Assembly: GCF_024586455.1 (NCBI RefSeq) | Contig: NW_026089623.1 | Coordinates: 16,806,236 to 16,870,235 of the forward strand | From: Bactrocera neohumeralis | Taxonomy: Eukaryota > Arthropoda > Insecta > Diptera > Tephritidae | Direction: 5' to 3' | DNA: 64,000 bases | In this document: positions 10,229 through 20,711 of the stretch, piece by piece | How positions within the stretch are numbered: the first letter of the stretch is position 1 | Layout of the letters: the number at the start of each line of letters is the position of its first letter | Translations under genes and position numbers: made by a program | The notes under the pieces: generated by a model | What the model saw: only the letters and a program-made list of their open reading frames with translations | The model's database searches: none | What the model was told of the DNA's origin: nothing

Positions 10229-10747
10229 ATGCATTGTCCGTTTTGTAAAAAGTGGATGGAACTGCAGAAAAAAAATAAAAACTGTCCAGATTGTATTAAA
10301 TTATTATTAAGATGCGACGAATGCTACAACATAATCGCTGTTACCTTCAGATTTTGTACCAAGTGTGGTAAGAATGTAGAACGAATAATACGCGTGAACA
10401 GGGCAAAAGTACAAAAAAATATATTAAAGCAAAAGCTGCTATCTAAACCAAAACACGTTTCTACAATGCCATCTTCATCATCTGAGGAGACATTCTGTGA
10501 ATTAGATTTATCGGCCGAAGACATACAGGACATTCAAGTTATTGAAGACAGCCAAAAGCCCAACATCAAGAATGTTCTGGTAGATATTGATGTTATTGAA
10601 GACAGCCAGCAGCTCAACATTGATAATGTTCTGATCGAATCAGATTTGTCCGAGTCGCCTAGTACTTCCACCATATTATCATGTCCTGGCGAGCCAAGTG
10701 GTTCCCAAGTAGATGGAGCCAAGTTGATGGAAATAAAGAGTTACTAA
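10229..10747 (+). CDS. unrecognised double-zinc-ribbon protein (172 aa)
   Basis: I do not recognise this protein. From the ATG at 10229, four C-x2-C pairs are spaced as in a double zinc ribbon: CPFC at residues 3-6, CPDC at 19-22, CDEC at 29-32 and CTKC at 43-46. A basic stretch follows (about 50-80), then an acidic Ser/Asp-rich tail holding two copies of a roughly 25-residue unit around VIEDSQ..NI.NVL (about residues 106-145). No stop or frameshift interrupts it, unlike its neighbours. The frame also extends upstream to an ATG at 10175, but that lies inside the Harbinger terminal repeat, so I prefer 10229. It points against the Helitron helicase and lies between that gene and the presumed Helitron 3' end, which makes it a candidate captured host gene or accessory Helitron gene. 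Confidence 0.5.
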   Translation: MHCPFCKKWMELQKKNKNCPDCIKLLLRCDECYNIIAVTFRFCTKCGKNVERIIRVNRAKVQKNILKQKLLSKPKHVSTMPSSSSEETFCELDLSAEDIQDIQVIEDSQKPNIKNVLVDIDVIEDSQQLNIDNVLIESDLSESPSTSTILSCPGEPSGSQVDGAKLMEIKSY

Positions 10748-10918
10748 TACACGTTGACATTAAGGATCCAAATGCACATATTATATACATATTAAGTCAT
10801 TTATTTATATTTATACACTTCATATACAAAATTTTAAAATTTTCTTGGATGTGCTCGTTTCTGGACTGTGAACATGATAAACAAATCTTTGCTTAAATTA
10901 AATACAACACAGTTATGA
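10748..10918. other. AT-rich spacer
   Basis: Convergent 3' ends of the zinc-ribbon ORF and the Helitron helicase face each other here. No coding frame, hairpin or Helitron terminus was seen. Confidence 0.5.
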
Positions 10919-13900
10919 TCATATACAGTTTGGTGCGTAAATAAATAAGGATGTTGGTTTTCCGACACGCGAACACGCAACGTATAATTGTCCATGTGCG
11001 AAACAGGGAAACTCTAAGTTTATTCCGCAAACTTGCAACGATTGGCCTTGCGATTTATTTATGGTCATCGCAAACGCCAGACGCACGGGAAATTGCAACC
11101 TCTTAAAATCAAATGGCAAATCCGTTGGAATCATAGGTATTCGTGGGATTAAGGACATCCTCTCCTTTGTAATTTCTTTTGAATATTTTAGCTTCGATGA
11201 TGTTATTCATGAGTTTCTTCACAATCAATCTCGTTCCATTGCAAAGTCGAGGTTGATTAATATTACGCAGCATGATGACAACTGACCCTACTTTTAATTT
11301 CAAATTATATGGTGGTAGTCCAGGCAAGTCCAATGAATTTAAAAATTCTGTAGGATAGTTGACTACGTCATCCTAGTTTGTGGCCGTGTCAACTGATTTG
11401 TACGTAAACAACTCTCCTGGAAGGAAATTCGGAATGGTAGCATTGAGATCATCGACATCTTTGTTTTTTGCTGCCAATATTGCTCGTTCACTTAGCCAAT
11501 CGTGGTTATTATATTGTTGTTTAATGTCCGGAAAAACACGCTGAATAAGCTCTTTTTTCGATTCTGTGAAGTGACAGAAATCTGTGGAAAAAGTCATTAA
11601 TCCGGTTGAGCTGTCAACTGCGACCTTACCATTGCCAATATCCAGCAACTGCTTCGAAAACACAGTCGCAGTTTGATCTTGTTGCAAAAACACTCGCATG
11701 TTAGTAGTTAATTGTAGTGTCTTTACGTGCCGCCACAAATTTGATGATTTTAGACATGCGTTTATTTCGTCAGCAACAGTCGATCGAGGAATTGCTGGAA
11801 GAGTCTGACGAAAATCACCTGACAACAGTATCATAGCTCCACCAAAAATGTTTTGGTTATCACGTAAATCTTTTAACGTCCTATCTAGTGCCTCTAGCGA
11901 CCTCTTGTGGGCCATTGTGCATTCGTCCCAAATTATCAATTTGCATACTTGGAGAGTCTTCGCCATAGCGCTATTTTTGGCAATGTTGCAAACTGGCGTT
12001 TCGTTGATATGCATGTTTAATGGTAGTTTTGAGGCTGAATGTGCAGTTCGTCCGCCTTCTAATAAAGTTGCTGCTATTCCAGATGAAGCCAACGCTAGGG
12101 CTACCTCATTTTGCGATCGGATCTTTGCTAATAGCAATGAAATTAGGAACGTTTTCCCAGTACCCCCAGGAGAATCAAGAAAGTAAATCCTCCAGACCCA
12201 CTGCTTACAGCTTGTGTTAAACGATCGTACGCAATCCTTTGTTCTTCGTTCAATTGCGGAACAGTTGTGCGAACTGCTTCGGTCATAGCTTGAGTATCGT
12301 ACTGGAGTTCTCTTTGCAACTCATGGTTTAATGCATCATGCATAGCACGATTGGGTGCTGTCAGGCCCAAACACGACAATACTTTATTTGCCATCAACAA
12401 ACACATATCTTCTATTATGATCAATGTGTCATTGTAAATCTCTGCCGTAATTTCCAATGTAGGATTCAAAGTTTCACAACGCACGCGATGCAACACATCC
12501 TCAGACATGTCATCCCTATATTTCACTCACAAATCATTCGGATTTGAGCGGAAACATGTCGATATTATAATCGCAAACAGTGTGCGAATTTGATGCGGCG
12601 ATGAAGATATCACGGAATCCTTGAGCGTATCATCCCAATGCGAATCGTTTTCAAGCAACCGTAATAATTGACACGCCTCACGGTAAGTCGCACACAAATG
12701 TCCATCAACTGTTCGCAATTGTTGAAAAGATGTCGGACCAGGAACATTCACCAATAACAATCTAAGATAATAACATTCATCGTTATTAGGATGTACTGTA
12801 TATATACGGCCTATAGCATCTGTGGCAAATACATTTTCATATCCTTCAAGTGGTGTTCCTTGTTTACGACGCTGAAAAGACTTTGATGATGCGTTCCATG
12901 TGTAGTAGCGGGATATCAGCATATCATCATTTGTGTTTGTTACTGCGAACATGGCCATGTCGCTACCTTTGTTAACATATTTACATATGTACTTTATGGA
13001 GTTACAAAATTCCACGTTGATGTGAGCTTCAAAAGTTTTCTACAACGATTGTCTACATGAAAATCTTGCCCTTTTATCTTGACATCTACAGATCGTCCAC
13101 CGTCCGCAACTGATCGCCGACGATACAATGGGTAACCATCGATTCCCGAGATGGTTTCAGCAAGCAAGTTTCTCGGGTACCGTTTGGAGCACTTGCCGTC
13201 GATCATACAGGGTGATCTGTTGTTGAAAACTCCGCAAGGTCCATGTATCATGTGTTTAGTTAGTATCGTATGCAATTTTGGGTCAACCGTTTCATCAGGA
13301 ATTTCGGCCTTCTTCTTCTTCTTCTGGCCTTATTTTGTCAACCAACCAGACTAATATATGAGCATGTGGCAAACCACGCTTTTGCCACTCAACAGAGTAC
13401 ATCCAAAAACGTACATGGCCATACACACAATGCTTTGTAATGAAATTCATTAAAGATTTTAATTTTTGCTTGTAAACTCTGGCTGTGATGTCATGCCTAT
13501 CAAGTGGTGTTTGGTTGTGTAGCAGTTCTTTTTTATTTCAATCCATTGTGGGCGACAGGTGAATGTAATAAATAGGTCTGGACGGCCATACTTTCGAACA
13601 TAAGACATCGCATCTTGAGCGTACTCGTGCATGTGGCGCGGGCTTCCGATGTAAGTGGCCGGTAAAATTGTCATTCTTCCTACATTATTTTCATTGCCGT
13701 CAGCATTGATTGCATCGCGAAGATGAATGTACTCTTCAGATCGAAGCTGCTGTTGGTTAAGACGGATGTATGTCAATCTTTCAGTCTCAATTTTGACGTA
13801 CATGTCCACTGCATACTGATGAAAGAGCCGTTGACACATCAAAATGTGATTTACTTCACCTTCACGGATCATGAGTCTGTATGCATAATAATTCATGGCA

Positions 13901-13925
13901 CTGACTTTTTTGTGTGTATCAGCAC

Positions 13926-14001
13926 CTGGAAGTACATATGATAAAAAAATACATTTATATATTGAACATAAAAAATATTTTATTTTGTATAATCTAATTA
14001 C
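13926..14001 (-). other. GT-AG intron in Helitron 1 Rep gene (76 bp)
   Basis: On the minus strand the donor is ACAACAG|GTAATTAG and the acceptor is TACTTCCAG|GTGCTGA. Removing the segment joins ...NPTTG to ADTHKKVSA in frame, which is the expected Helitron N-domain to Rep linker. Size and AT content fit fly introns. Confidence 0.7.
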
Positions 14002-14497
14002 CTGTTGTTGGATTAAGCATTTTGATATTAAAATGGTACCCATCTTCTCCCTGCCAGAAAATTAATGGGTATTGTAAAGCATCATAAGCTCTATGCGTTT
14101 CATATACACGTTTCAATTCATTGTTCCGGCGATGAAGTACAATATCTCTTGATTGCAAATTCTCTCCAACAACGACAATAGCCACTTCGTCTATTGTCGG
14201 TGAATTAAACCTCCTTGCATGCTCTCCAGCAGGTGTTTTGTCGGCTCTTATTACAATATTATGGCTGTCTGATGGCATCCGATCCAGTGCCATTTTGAAC
14301 ATCTTCACTAATTCATTATTCTCGTGAAGAAATGTTTGCAGTTGTTGGACAATGATTCGCTTGACGGTTGGATTATGACCACAACGTGTATCAACTTCCA
14401 CATCTTGATTGCCCATAAAATAAATTTGCAAAAATTTATGATCTGCATCTGGCACTGGCAGCATTGCCCCCAGTAGGTGATGAATTTGTCCTTGTAT

Positions 14498-14579
14498 CTG
14501 TAATTGTTTAAGAACTGGTTAAATTAATTGTGATACAAATACAAATTAGAATTTCACTAAAACAATTATGGTATACTAC
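14498..14579 (-). other. GT-AG intron in Helitron 1 Rep gene (82 bp)
   Basis: On the minus strand the donor is TTTCAAG|GTAGTATA and the acceptor is CAATTACAG|ATACAAG. Splicing joins ...GFMPTFK to IQGQIHHLLGAMLP in frame, as expected for Helitron N domains. Without splicing the frame ends at a stop inside the segment. Confidence 0.7.
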
Positions 14580-15240
14580 CTTGAAAGTAGGCATGAACCC
14601 GTCTTGTACTATATGCGTTGCACCAAACGATGTCATTTGGAAGCAATTATTATATTTTTGGATGTTAGCCAAGAAGTGTTTAGACTCACTTTCCATTCCA
14701 TTAACTAATGAGTGTAACGGTTCAGGTGGTGGAACCAATTGAGGCAATTGTACATTGCCACCAGCACAACATAATCCTGCAGGTTCACTACTGTACTTTA
14801 ATGCTTTACTATGTTGACAAATGATTGACATTTCTCCAATCGTCACAGATTTGTCGGCACTATAATCAAATTCCGGATCGTAGGAAAATGCTCCTCGTTC
14901 GAGGTTTACAGGAGCATTGCGTCTGCGGAATCGATTAAATTCGTTATCCCGTGCTCGCTGCTGTGTGACCGATGTGCACGAACTCGTTCCATTCTCCCCT
15001 ATCCACTTGATAGTTATTTACTCTTGAACGTAATTCTCCCATACTTGTACGACTGTTATCATTATCAGCATCTCGCTGGTCATTAGAGCGGTTGGAGCGT
15101 AAAGTAGCTCGTTGCACATTTACACGACTTCGACGACCTATGTCAGGTCGTTTTCTTTTCCTCGGCATTGTAAGCAGCGAGAAGAAAATCACTTTTAGCA
15201 GTATTTCAATATTTCTCCAATTAAACGTTTTTTTTTTTAA

Positions 15241-15655
15241 CATGAGATGACAAAACCAAGAATGTTAAAGTAGGAGCGCAGCAAAAAGTCTCTAAATTTA
15301 TGGACAAACCAATGTAACGTTCGGATACACGTGCTTTTTACATGAGATGACAAAACAATGGAACGTTCGGATACACTTATTACTTTCTTATTTCTCCAAT
15401 TAAATGTTTCTTTTTTTTAACATGAGATGACAAAACCAAGGATGTTAAAGTAGGGGCGCAGCAAAAAGTCTCTAAATGTATGTACAAAACAATGTAACGT
15501 TCGGACACACGTGCTTTTTACATGAGATGACAAAACAATGGAACGTTCGGATACACTTATTACTTTCTTATTTCTCCAATTAAATGTTTCTTTTTTTCAA
15601 CATGAGATGACAAAACCAAGAATGTTAAAGTAGGAGCGCAGCAAAAAGTCTCTAA
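15241..15655. repeat. 180 bp tandem repeat, about three units
   Basis: Units start at 15241, 15421 and 15601 with CATGAGATGACAAAACCAAG; the third is cut by a Harbinger element at 15656 and resumes at 16476-16565. Each unit holds a second, diverged half starting CATGAGATGACAAAACAATG. The array lies just upstream of the Helitron 1 start codon, in the place of its promoter/5' terminal region. Confidence 0.85.
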
Positions 15656-16475
15656 CAGCCCTATTCTCATGCCCTCACAAAAGTCACCAACCTCACTACA
15701 GTGATGTTTCTCACTATAGTGAGGGTTACCTTATTCTGGCGAAAATTCAAAAGCTCAAATGCTCACTATTATCACAAATATCTGTGACGTGTAAAAGCAG
15801 CCATCATAATACAAAACATCTGCGTTTGTTTTGTTTTACATCAATATTTGACATTTTTAAAAAAAATATTTGAGTGTTATAACTAGCATGGAGGTACTGT
15901 TCTTTGTGTATGCGGAAATTGTTGAGGAGGAGGAATCGGGGGGTAGGAGGAAAATTTTGAAGGGTTTACGAGACAAAAGGGATCCTTTTACCATGCAAGA
16001 CACAACATTTATAAATACATTTCGATTCCCAAAATCGCTGTGTAAAGTACTTATAGGTGAATTGGTGCCGCATGATGTGAAGATGTGCTTTTGATCTGCG
16101 TTTCCTGGCGTGTTTGTATTTTTACGGGCATGGCTCTTACCAAAAATGCGTTGGTAATAGTTATATGCTCTCTATGAGCCAGTCCTCTGTGCCTAGAGCT
16201 CTGCACTTTATTTCGAAATTAATTATGGATGTTAAGGGCAGTGAAATTTATTGCCCTTCAAGCGCGCAGGATGTTTCAGATACAAAGAAGGGGTAAGATA
16301 AATAAATACAAATAAATATAAATAAATAAATTTTCTCTTAAAGATTTTACACGATATTTGGGATCAAGGGCACAATCGGCGCAATCGATTGTACCCACAT
16401 TGGGATTGTTTCACCCTCAAGCACAGACGCATACATATCTATATACAGTTGACAGGTTTTTTCAGAATAGGGCTG
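15656..16475 (+). mobile_element. PIF/Harbinger element, copy 2 (820 bp), TAA target duplication
   Basis: Terminal repeats CAGCCCTATTCT and AGAATAGGGCTG, flanked by TAA on both sides (15653-15655 and 16476-16478). The intact site, GTCTCTAAATTTATGGAC, is present in the first 180 bp repeat unit at about 15290-15307, so the insertion point is proved by an empty site. TWA duplications are the mark of the PIF/Harbinger superfamily. It is inverted relative to copy 1. Confidence 0.85.
15870..16296 (+). pseudogene. Harbinger transposase N-terminal fragment (copy 2)
   Basis: The same protein region as in copy 1: acidic start, FRFPKSLCKVLIGEL, then after a frameshift at about 16082 the YFYGHGSYQK and MSQSSVPRAL motifs typical of the Harbinger nuclease N-terminus, ending before the catalytic domain. 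Copy 2 keeps the Gln codon that is TAG in copy 1 but has its own frameshift, so the two copies were broken independently. Confidence 0.7.
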
Positions 16476-16565
16476 TAAATTTATGGACAAAACAATGTAA
16501 CGTTCGGATACACGTGCTTTTTACATGAGATGACAAAACAATGGAACATTCGGATACACTTATTA
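16476..16565. repeat. remainder of third 180 bp repeat unit
   Basis: Continues the repeat unit interrupted at 15655, beginning TAAATTTATGGACAAAAC and ending CACTTATTA. Confidence 0.8.
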
Positions 16566-17380
16566 CAGGGCATCTCGACAGTATAGAATTTATAGAATAC
16601 TAACTATTATTGCCATTGCCAAATCTGTATGTGGGCATTTGCTATCATGATATAATCATTTGCGCAAAAGCGTAGGGTAAGTAGGTTCGAGATGATGTAG
16701 CGTATGCTTTGAGCTCTTGAAAAATTTATTTTATCATTTGCGAAATGCCGTCGGGTAGGTAGCTGATGTAGGGCACGTTTTGAGCTCTTGAACTCCTTAA
16801 ATCTTTTGTGTGGAACATAAAAAAAGGATAAATATCCTTTTGTTTAAAAATGTATTTTTGGAAAAAATAAGATAATAACAAAGGATAAAGATCCTTTTCT
16901 TACAAATGTATTTCTGGGAAAAATAAGAATTTATATTTTTGGACTACTATATAATAATTGTGGCATAACTTTTATATACCAATTAAAATAATAAATTTAA
17001 AATGAGAAATGATATTTTGATATATGCTTGTATTAGTTTATTAAATTTAAGACTTCCCAACCCACTTTGCATAATATTTCTATAAATTAACAATATTAAA
17101 CTAAATATTAAATGTTATTTTGAAAATGTACTTTATTTTTATAATATAACACAACCGTCTTAACTCGCTCTTCTAATTTTCATATTACCGAAATTAAAAC
17201 GCCGTCGGCATATGTGGAAATGGAATATGTTGCCTCTTCTAAATTTTCATATAAATGAAAACTGCGCTGTTAAACTGCTGAAGAGACAGCTTCTAGCTTA
17301 CGATATATGGCAAACTATGTAGTATTCTATATCTAGTAAGCAATGAGCAATGTGGAGTCTGCACAGGCAGAGATGCCCCG
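16566..17380. mobile_element. MITE-like element with imperfect terminal repeats
   Basis: Left end CAGGGCATCTC, right end (reverse complement) CGGGGCATCTC; a second matching block, TATAGAATACTA, lies about 20-45 bases inside each end. TTATTA stands on both outer sides. The CAGGG start suggests a hAT-type MITE, but an 8 bp duplication is not seen. There is no coding frame inside; the interior is AT-rich. Confidence 0.4.
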
Positions 17381-17505
17381 TTATTATAATAAAAGTATTT
17401 TTGAGAGTTGGTAACACTGTAAGGTTGGCACCATCAAACATGTCAACACATTAATTATATTTATATAGTTTGAAATTTGAAATTGAAATTTAAATACACC
17501 ATGTT

Positions 17506-18560
17506 ATGAGCAAAGTTGATATTATGTTGTCAATTCAAAAGTCTTGTTTTAATGCGTTCTTTAATTCGAGTGGAACTGAGAGTACAAATACCGTCAAATG
17601 TTTGACAGCAAGTAAGTGGTCAACTTTTATATGGGAAAATGGAATTGTCGTTTTACTCTATCTTACTCGTAATTTTTCCTTATTTGCTCACCGTTTAGAC
17701 CTACCCTGGACTACGACAAACATTTTAAAACCAAAGTCAGCTCAATCGGCCCAGCCGTTGTCGAGTTTTAATCAGACTAACGATCAACAATTCATTTTTA
17801 TTTATATAGATTCAAGAATTTTATTATATGCTGACGATGTAAAACTATTTAAATTATATACTCCAAATAGCGAAAGATGTCAGTTCCAAACATTTTTAAA
17901 CAACCTAGTTTCTTGGTGTGTTAGAAATGACATGCCATTGAACCTTAAAAAATGTAAAACGATGGGTTTTTCACGTAGATCTGTAGACCCTAGTTCATAC
18001 GTAATACAAAACTTTAGGTTGGAGCAAGTATGCAGTTTTGTTGATCTGTTTTTGAAGCTAAAGGCGCTCTTAGTTTTGTTAAACTTTGGTCTAAAGAATT
18101 TATATATCCACTTACCACAAAAGTTCCTTTTATATCTTTGGTGAGGCCTATATTAGAGAATGCTCCTGTGGTTTGGAACCTTAGTTATCAAGTCCATTCG
18201 GAGAGTCCGTCCAAAAATAATATTTGCTTTTTGTTTTAAATCATTTGCATTGGCATTCCATTTTAAGTCTTCCCTTACACTAACCGTTTAAAACTTATAA
18301 ATCTCCCTACAGTCGCTAGTCGTAGGGAGATGTTTAGTATCTCTTGTAAAACTCATGAATTCTGTAGCCCATCTCTCTTATCTGATATTATTTTTAAAGT
18401 TCCCGCTCGCTCTACTAGGCGGTTTATACCTTTACTTTTAAAATTCTGGAACAAATTTGGAGTTAAAAGTATGTCATGATTTCAATTATCATTTCAGCAC
18501 ATTTGATTTAATAGACTCACTCTTTACCATTAAAAAAATTATTTTATCTACTCTTATAGC
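17506..18560 (+). pseudogene. non-LTR reverse transcriptase fragment (Jockey/CR1-like)
   Basis: An open frame 17506-18144 contains an RT palm with the catalytic LLYADDVKLF (about 17823) followed by WCVRNDMPLNLKKCK, the spacing seen in Jockey/CR1-type LINEs. Beyond 18100 the homology continues in broken frames to about 18560: LVRPILENAPVVWN and an ESVQ-type segment from the domain after the RT. The first about 100 residues of the open frame show no family resemblance. No endonuclease and no 3' tail were found, so it is an old internal fragment. Which clade it belongs to is uncertain. Confidence 0.6.
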
Positions 18561-20159
18561 CCTAACAGACGACAGCGCTAATATGCATTAGCGGGCTTCA
18601 TTTACATTTACTTGCGCATTTGACCCTTGTTATTGCAAGTTTGTAATGCACAAAAATTTCGTGCATTTAGCTGTATTTGCCAAATTTGAGTAGGCAACAC
18701 TGCAAAATGCAGATTTTTGCTATTTTTTTGACAGATGTCGCTTGAAGTCTTCCGCCTCCTTTGTGTTTGCAGCATCAGAGGTAAGCAGTTTTACATTGCT
18801 AATTAAATTATATGCAAGTATACTAACAAAAACAAATTTTAATATTTTTAGATGGCAGAAAATAAACAACGCACAGTTTGCTATCCATTTTTCCAATATT
18901 CTTAACTTTTTCCCACACTTTTATTTCACTTTTTTTTTAATAAATAAACAAATTTCACTATCAGCTTTCTAAATGCACAAGTGGTGGGGTGCAATAACGT
19001 CACACGGTGCAAGAATTGCAGAATTTTCCTCTTGGTGCAACGGCACAACAACAAACACACCTAGAAAATTATTTGCAATGGCTGTAAAATATGTCAGACC
19101 AAAAGCCATGTTTATTTTCGTGCAGTGACACGTAAAAAAAATTGCAATCCTGTGTTAGCTGTCATTTTACTTAAATATATATTTTGGTGTTAAATTGTTG
19201 AGGAAGGTAAATTTTAAATAGATTTTTTAATTTCTATTTAAATTATTAAGATTTGTTACAGTTTTTTTTTGTTAAGAATGAATGCAGAAGGTGCGCCAAT
19301 TCACAATAGCCATGCATAATTGTAATTTACAATAAATTGACCGAATCAGCCGACGAAAATTGTCAACTCCGAAAACCCGCAAAGCACAGAAATAAGTGAC
19401 AAAAGTGGCAACATAGTTCTTGTCCATTTAAAATATTTTACAAATCTAAAATATTTTTCCGCGGCTCGCAAAAATCTGCGTCGATATGTATGCAAGCTCA
19501 TACATACATATTTACGCTGGCTTGTAGGCGAAGCGGCTACAGCGGCTACAGCGGCAAGGGGAATCGTGACAATCGGCGTTCGTTCGTTTGTGTTTTTCGG
19601 CAAAGCTCGCATTTTCTACAAACAACACAATGTTGTGACGCTTTGTCGTCACGTCAGTACTTCGACACATTGACTTTTTGACAAAGCGTGAGTTTCGGCC
19701 ATTTGTTATCCGCGACAACGGAGATTTCACATGAAACAATAAGTGTACATACCTGTGAATATGTATAACCGCTTGGCCTTTGAACTTTTAAAGGCTTGCA
19801 AATAAATATGTACATATGTATGTATAGATCTTATCAAACCTACATTAATTAAATATTTAGGTAACAACATAAAAATGACTATTATACTCGTATAAATATT
19901 TCCAAAGATTTAAAGGATTTCATCGTGAAATAGTTCAATTTGTACGTACATGCTTGTGTGCTTTGATGTAAAATATATAGAAAATATGTATGTATATAAA
20001 TTATATGCAGAGTCATTTGAGCATTGTGAATATGCGAATCTGTAAGCGTACACTCCTTATCATCGGAAATAGCATAATTTTTCTCATCTAACACTGAAAA
20101 TGCTCAATTCTGCTATTTTCGTGTCCCCTGATGTTAAATGTATTGAAACACGCTCAAAC
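18561..20159. other. 1.6 kb without recognisable gene or transposon
   Basis: AT-rich DNA with only short frames. It contains a triple AGCGGCTAC-like run at about 19535-19556. Two segments look like small exon-intron units: CAGAG|GTAAGCAG at about 18780 with TTTTTAG|ATGGCAG at about 18855, and AGGAAG|GTAAAT at about 19208 with TTACAG at about 19262. They could be untranslated 5' exons of a host gene, but the frames that follow are very short. Nothing else is supported. Confidence 0.35.
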
Positions 20160-20711
20160 AAAACAGTAAATATCCCAAAAGTGGCATATCCCTAATCGTG
20201 AACCTTCTCTATGATATACGTTCTCTGCATCTACTATACATAATCCCAATACTGACAGACTCATAAGGTTTGTTAGAAAAACGAAAACAATTATATGTAG
20301 AATATGGAAATTGGAGTAGTATCAGATTTGATCTATTTTTCCCAATACCTCATACTAATACATGCCACTTACTAAAAAACTACTATCTCTGAATTTTAAT
20401 TATATATCTCACACATTCACCGATATTTTCGATCAAACGTCAACTATACTTGAACAGTTTTTATTGGATTTGATAATTTTTTATCATAAGATGGAGTACA
20501 CTAAAGACATTATTCGTGCAAAGTAAACTCCCGTTGTATTAATTGCTTCTTGATTTGTGCCCTGAAAAGTAAAAGAATAAAATGGAATTTAAAATTGTGC
20601 TATGTGGGAAGTAGGCGTAGTTATTGTTTCACTAATTTTCACAACGTGGCATAGGAATTTTAAAAGAATGCTACGTACCAAATTTTATCGACAACAGTTT
20701 GGTCGGGTCCC
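20160..20711 (-). repeat. fragment of dispersed repeat family shared with 62190-63113
   Basis: Segments such as AAGGTTTGTTAGAAAAACGA (20266) and GGAATTTAAAATTGTG with GGGAAGTAGGCGTAG (about 20583-20625) match the reverse complement of 62900-62945 and 62320-62360. The copy is cut off on its right by the 3' end of RTE copy A. It is non-coding. Confidence 0.6.

Larger units (their letters stand above)
10919..15168 (-). pseudogene. Helitron 1 Rep/helicase, two introns, several frameshifts
   Basis: Reads on the minus strand from MPRKRKRPDIGRRSR at 15168 to a stop at 10919. In order: basic N-terminus; Helitron-like N domain (14846-13994); Rep domain with the HUH motif in EWQKRGLPHAHI at about 13388-13352 and the two-Tyr motif KYICKYVNKG at about 12990-12960; and a Pif1-like helicase with Walker A at about 12185-12150, DECT at about 11930, SGDFRQTLP at about 11820, and the terminal INKSQGQSL and GQLYVACSRV motifs at about 11060-10950. 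Lesions seen: frameshifts at about 14968, 13528 (A run), 13310 (GAA run), 13030 and 12178 (inside Walker A), and a TGA near 12526 where Trp is expected. Coding continuity across 13926-14001 and 14498-14579 requires splicing. About 1,360 codons in all, normal for the family. Confidence 0.8.
8945..16565 (-). mobile_element. Helitron 1 (rolling-circle transposon), inactive, boundaries approximate
   Basis: A minus-strand Rep/helicase gene with HUH, two-Tyr and helicase motifs (10919-15168) defines a Helitron. A candidate 3' end is at 8945. The 5' end is not recognised and must lie in or beyond the tandem repeat ending at 16565. Within these limits lie two Harbinger elements, a zinc-ribbon ORF in opposite orientation, and a 180 bp tandem repeat next to the start of the gene. 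Confidence 0.55.

Noticed and set aside
15241..15655. CRISPR-like array
   Set aside because: Units of 180 bp are contiguous tandem repeats without unique spacers, in a eukaryotic context.
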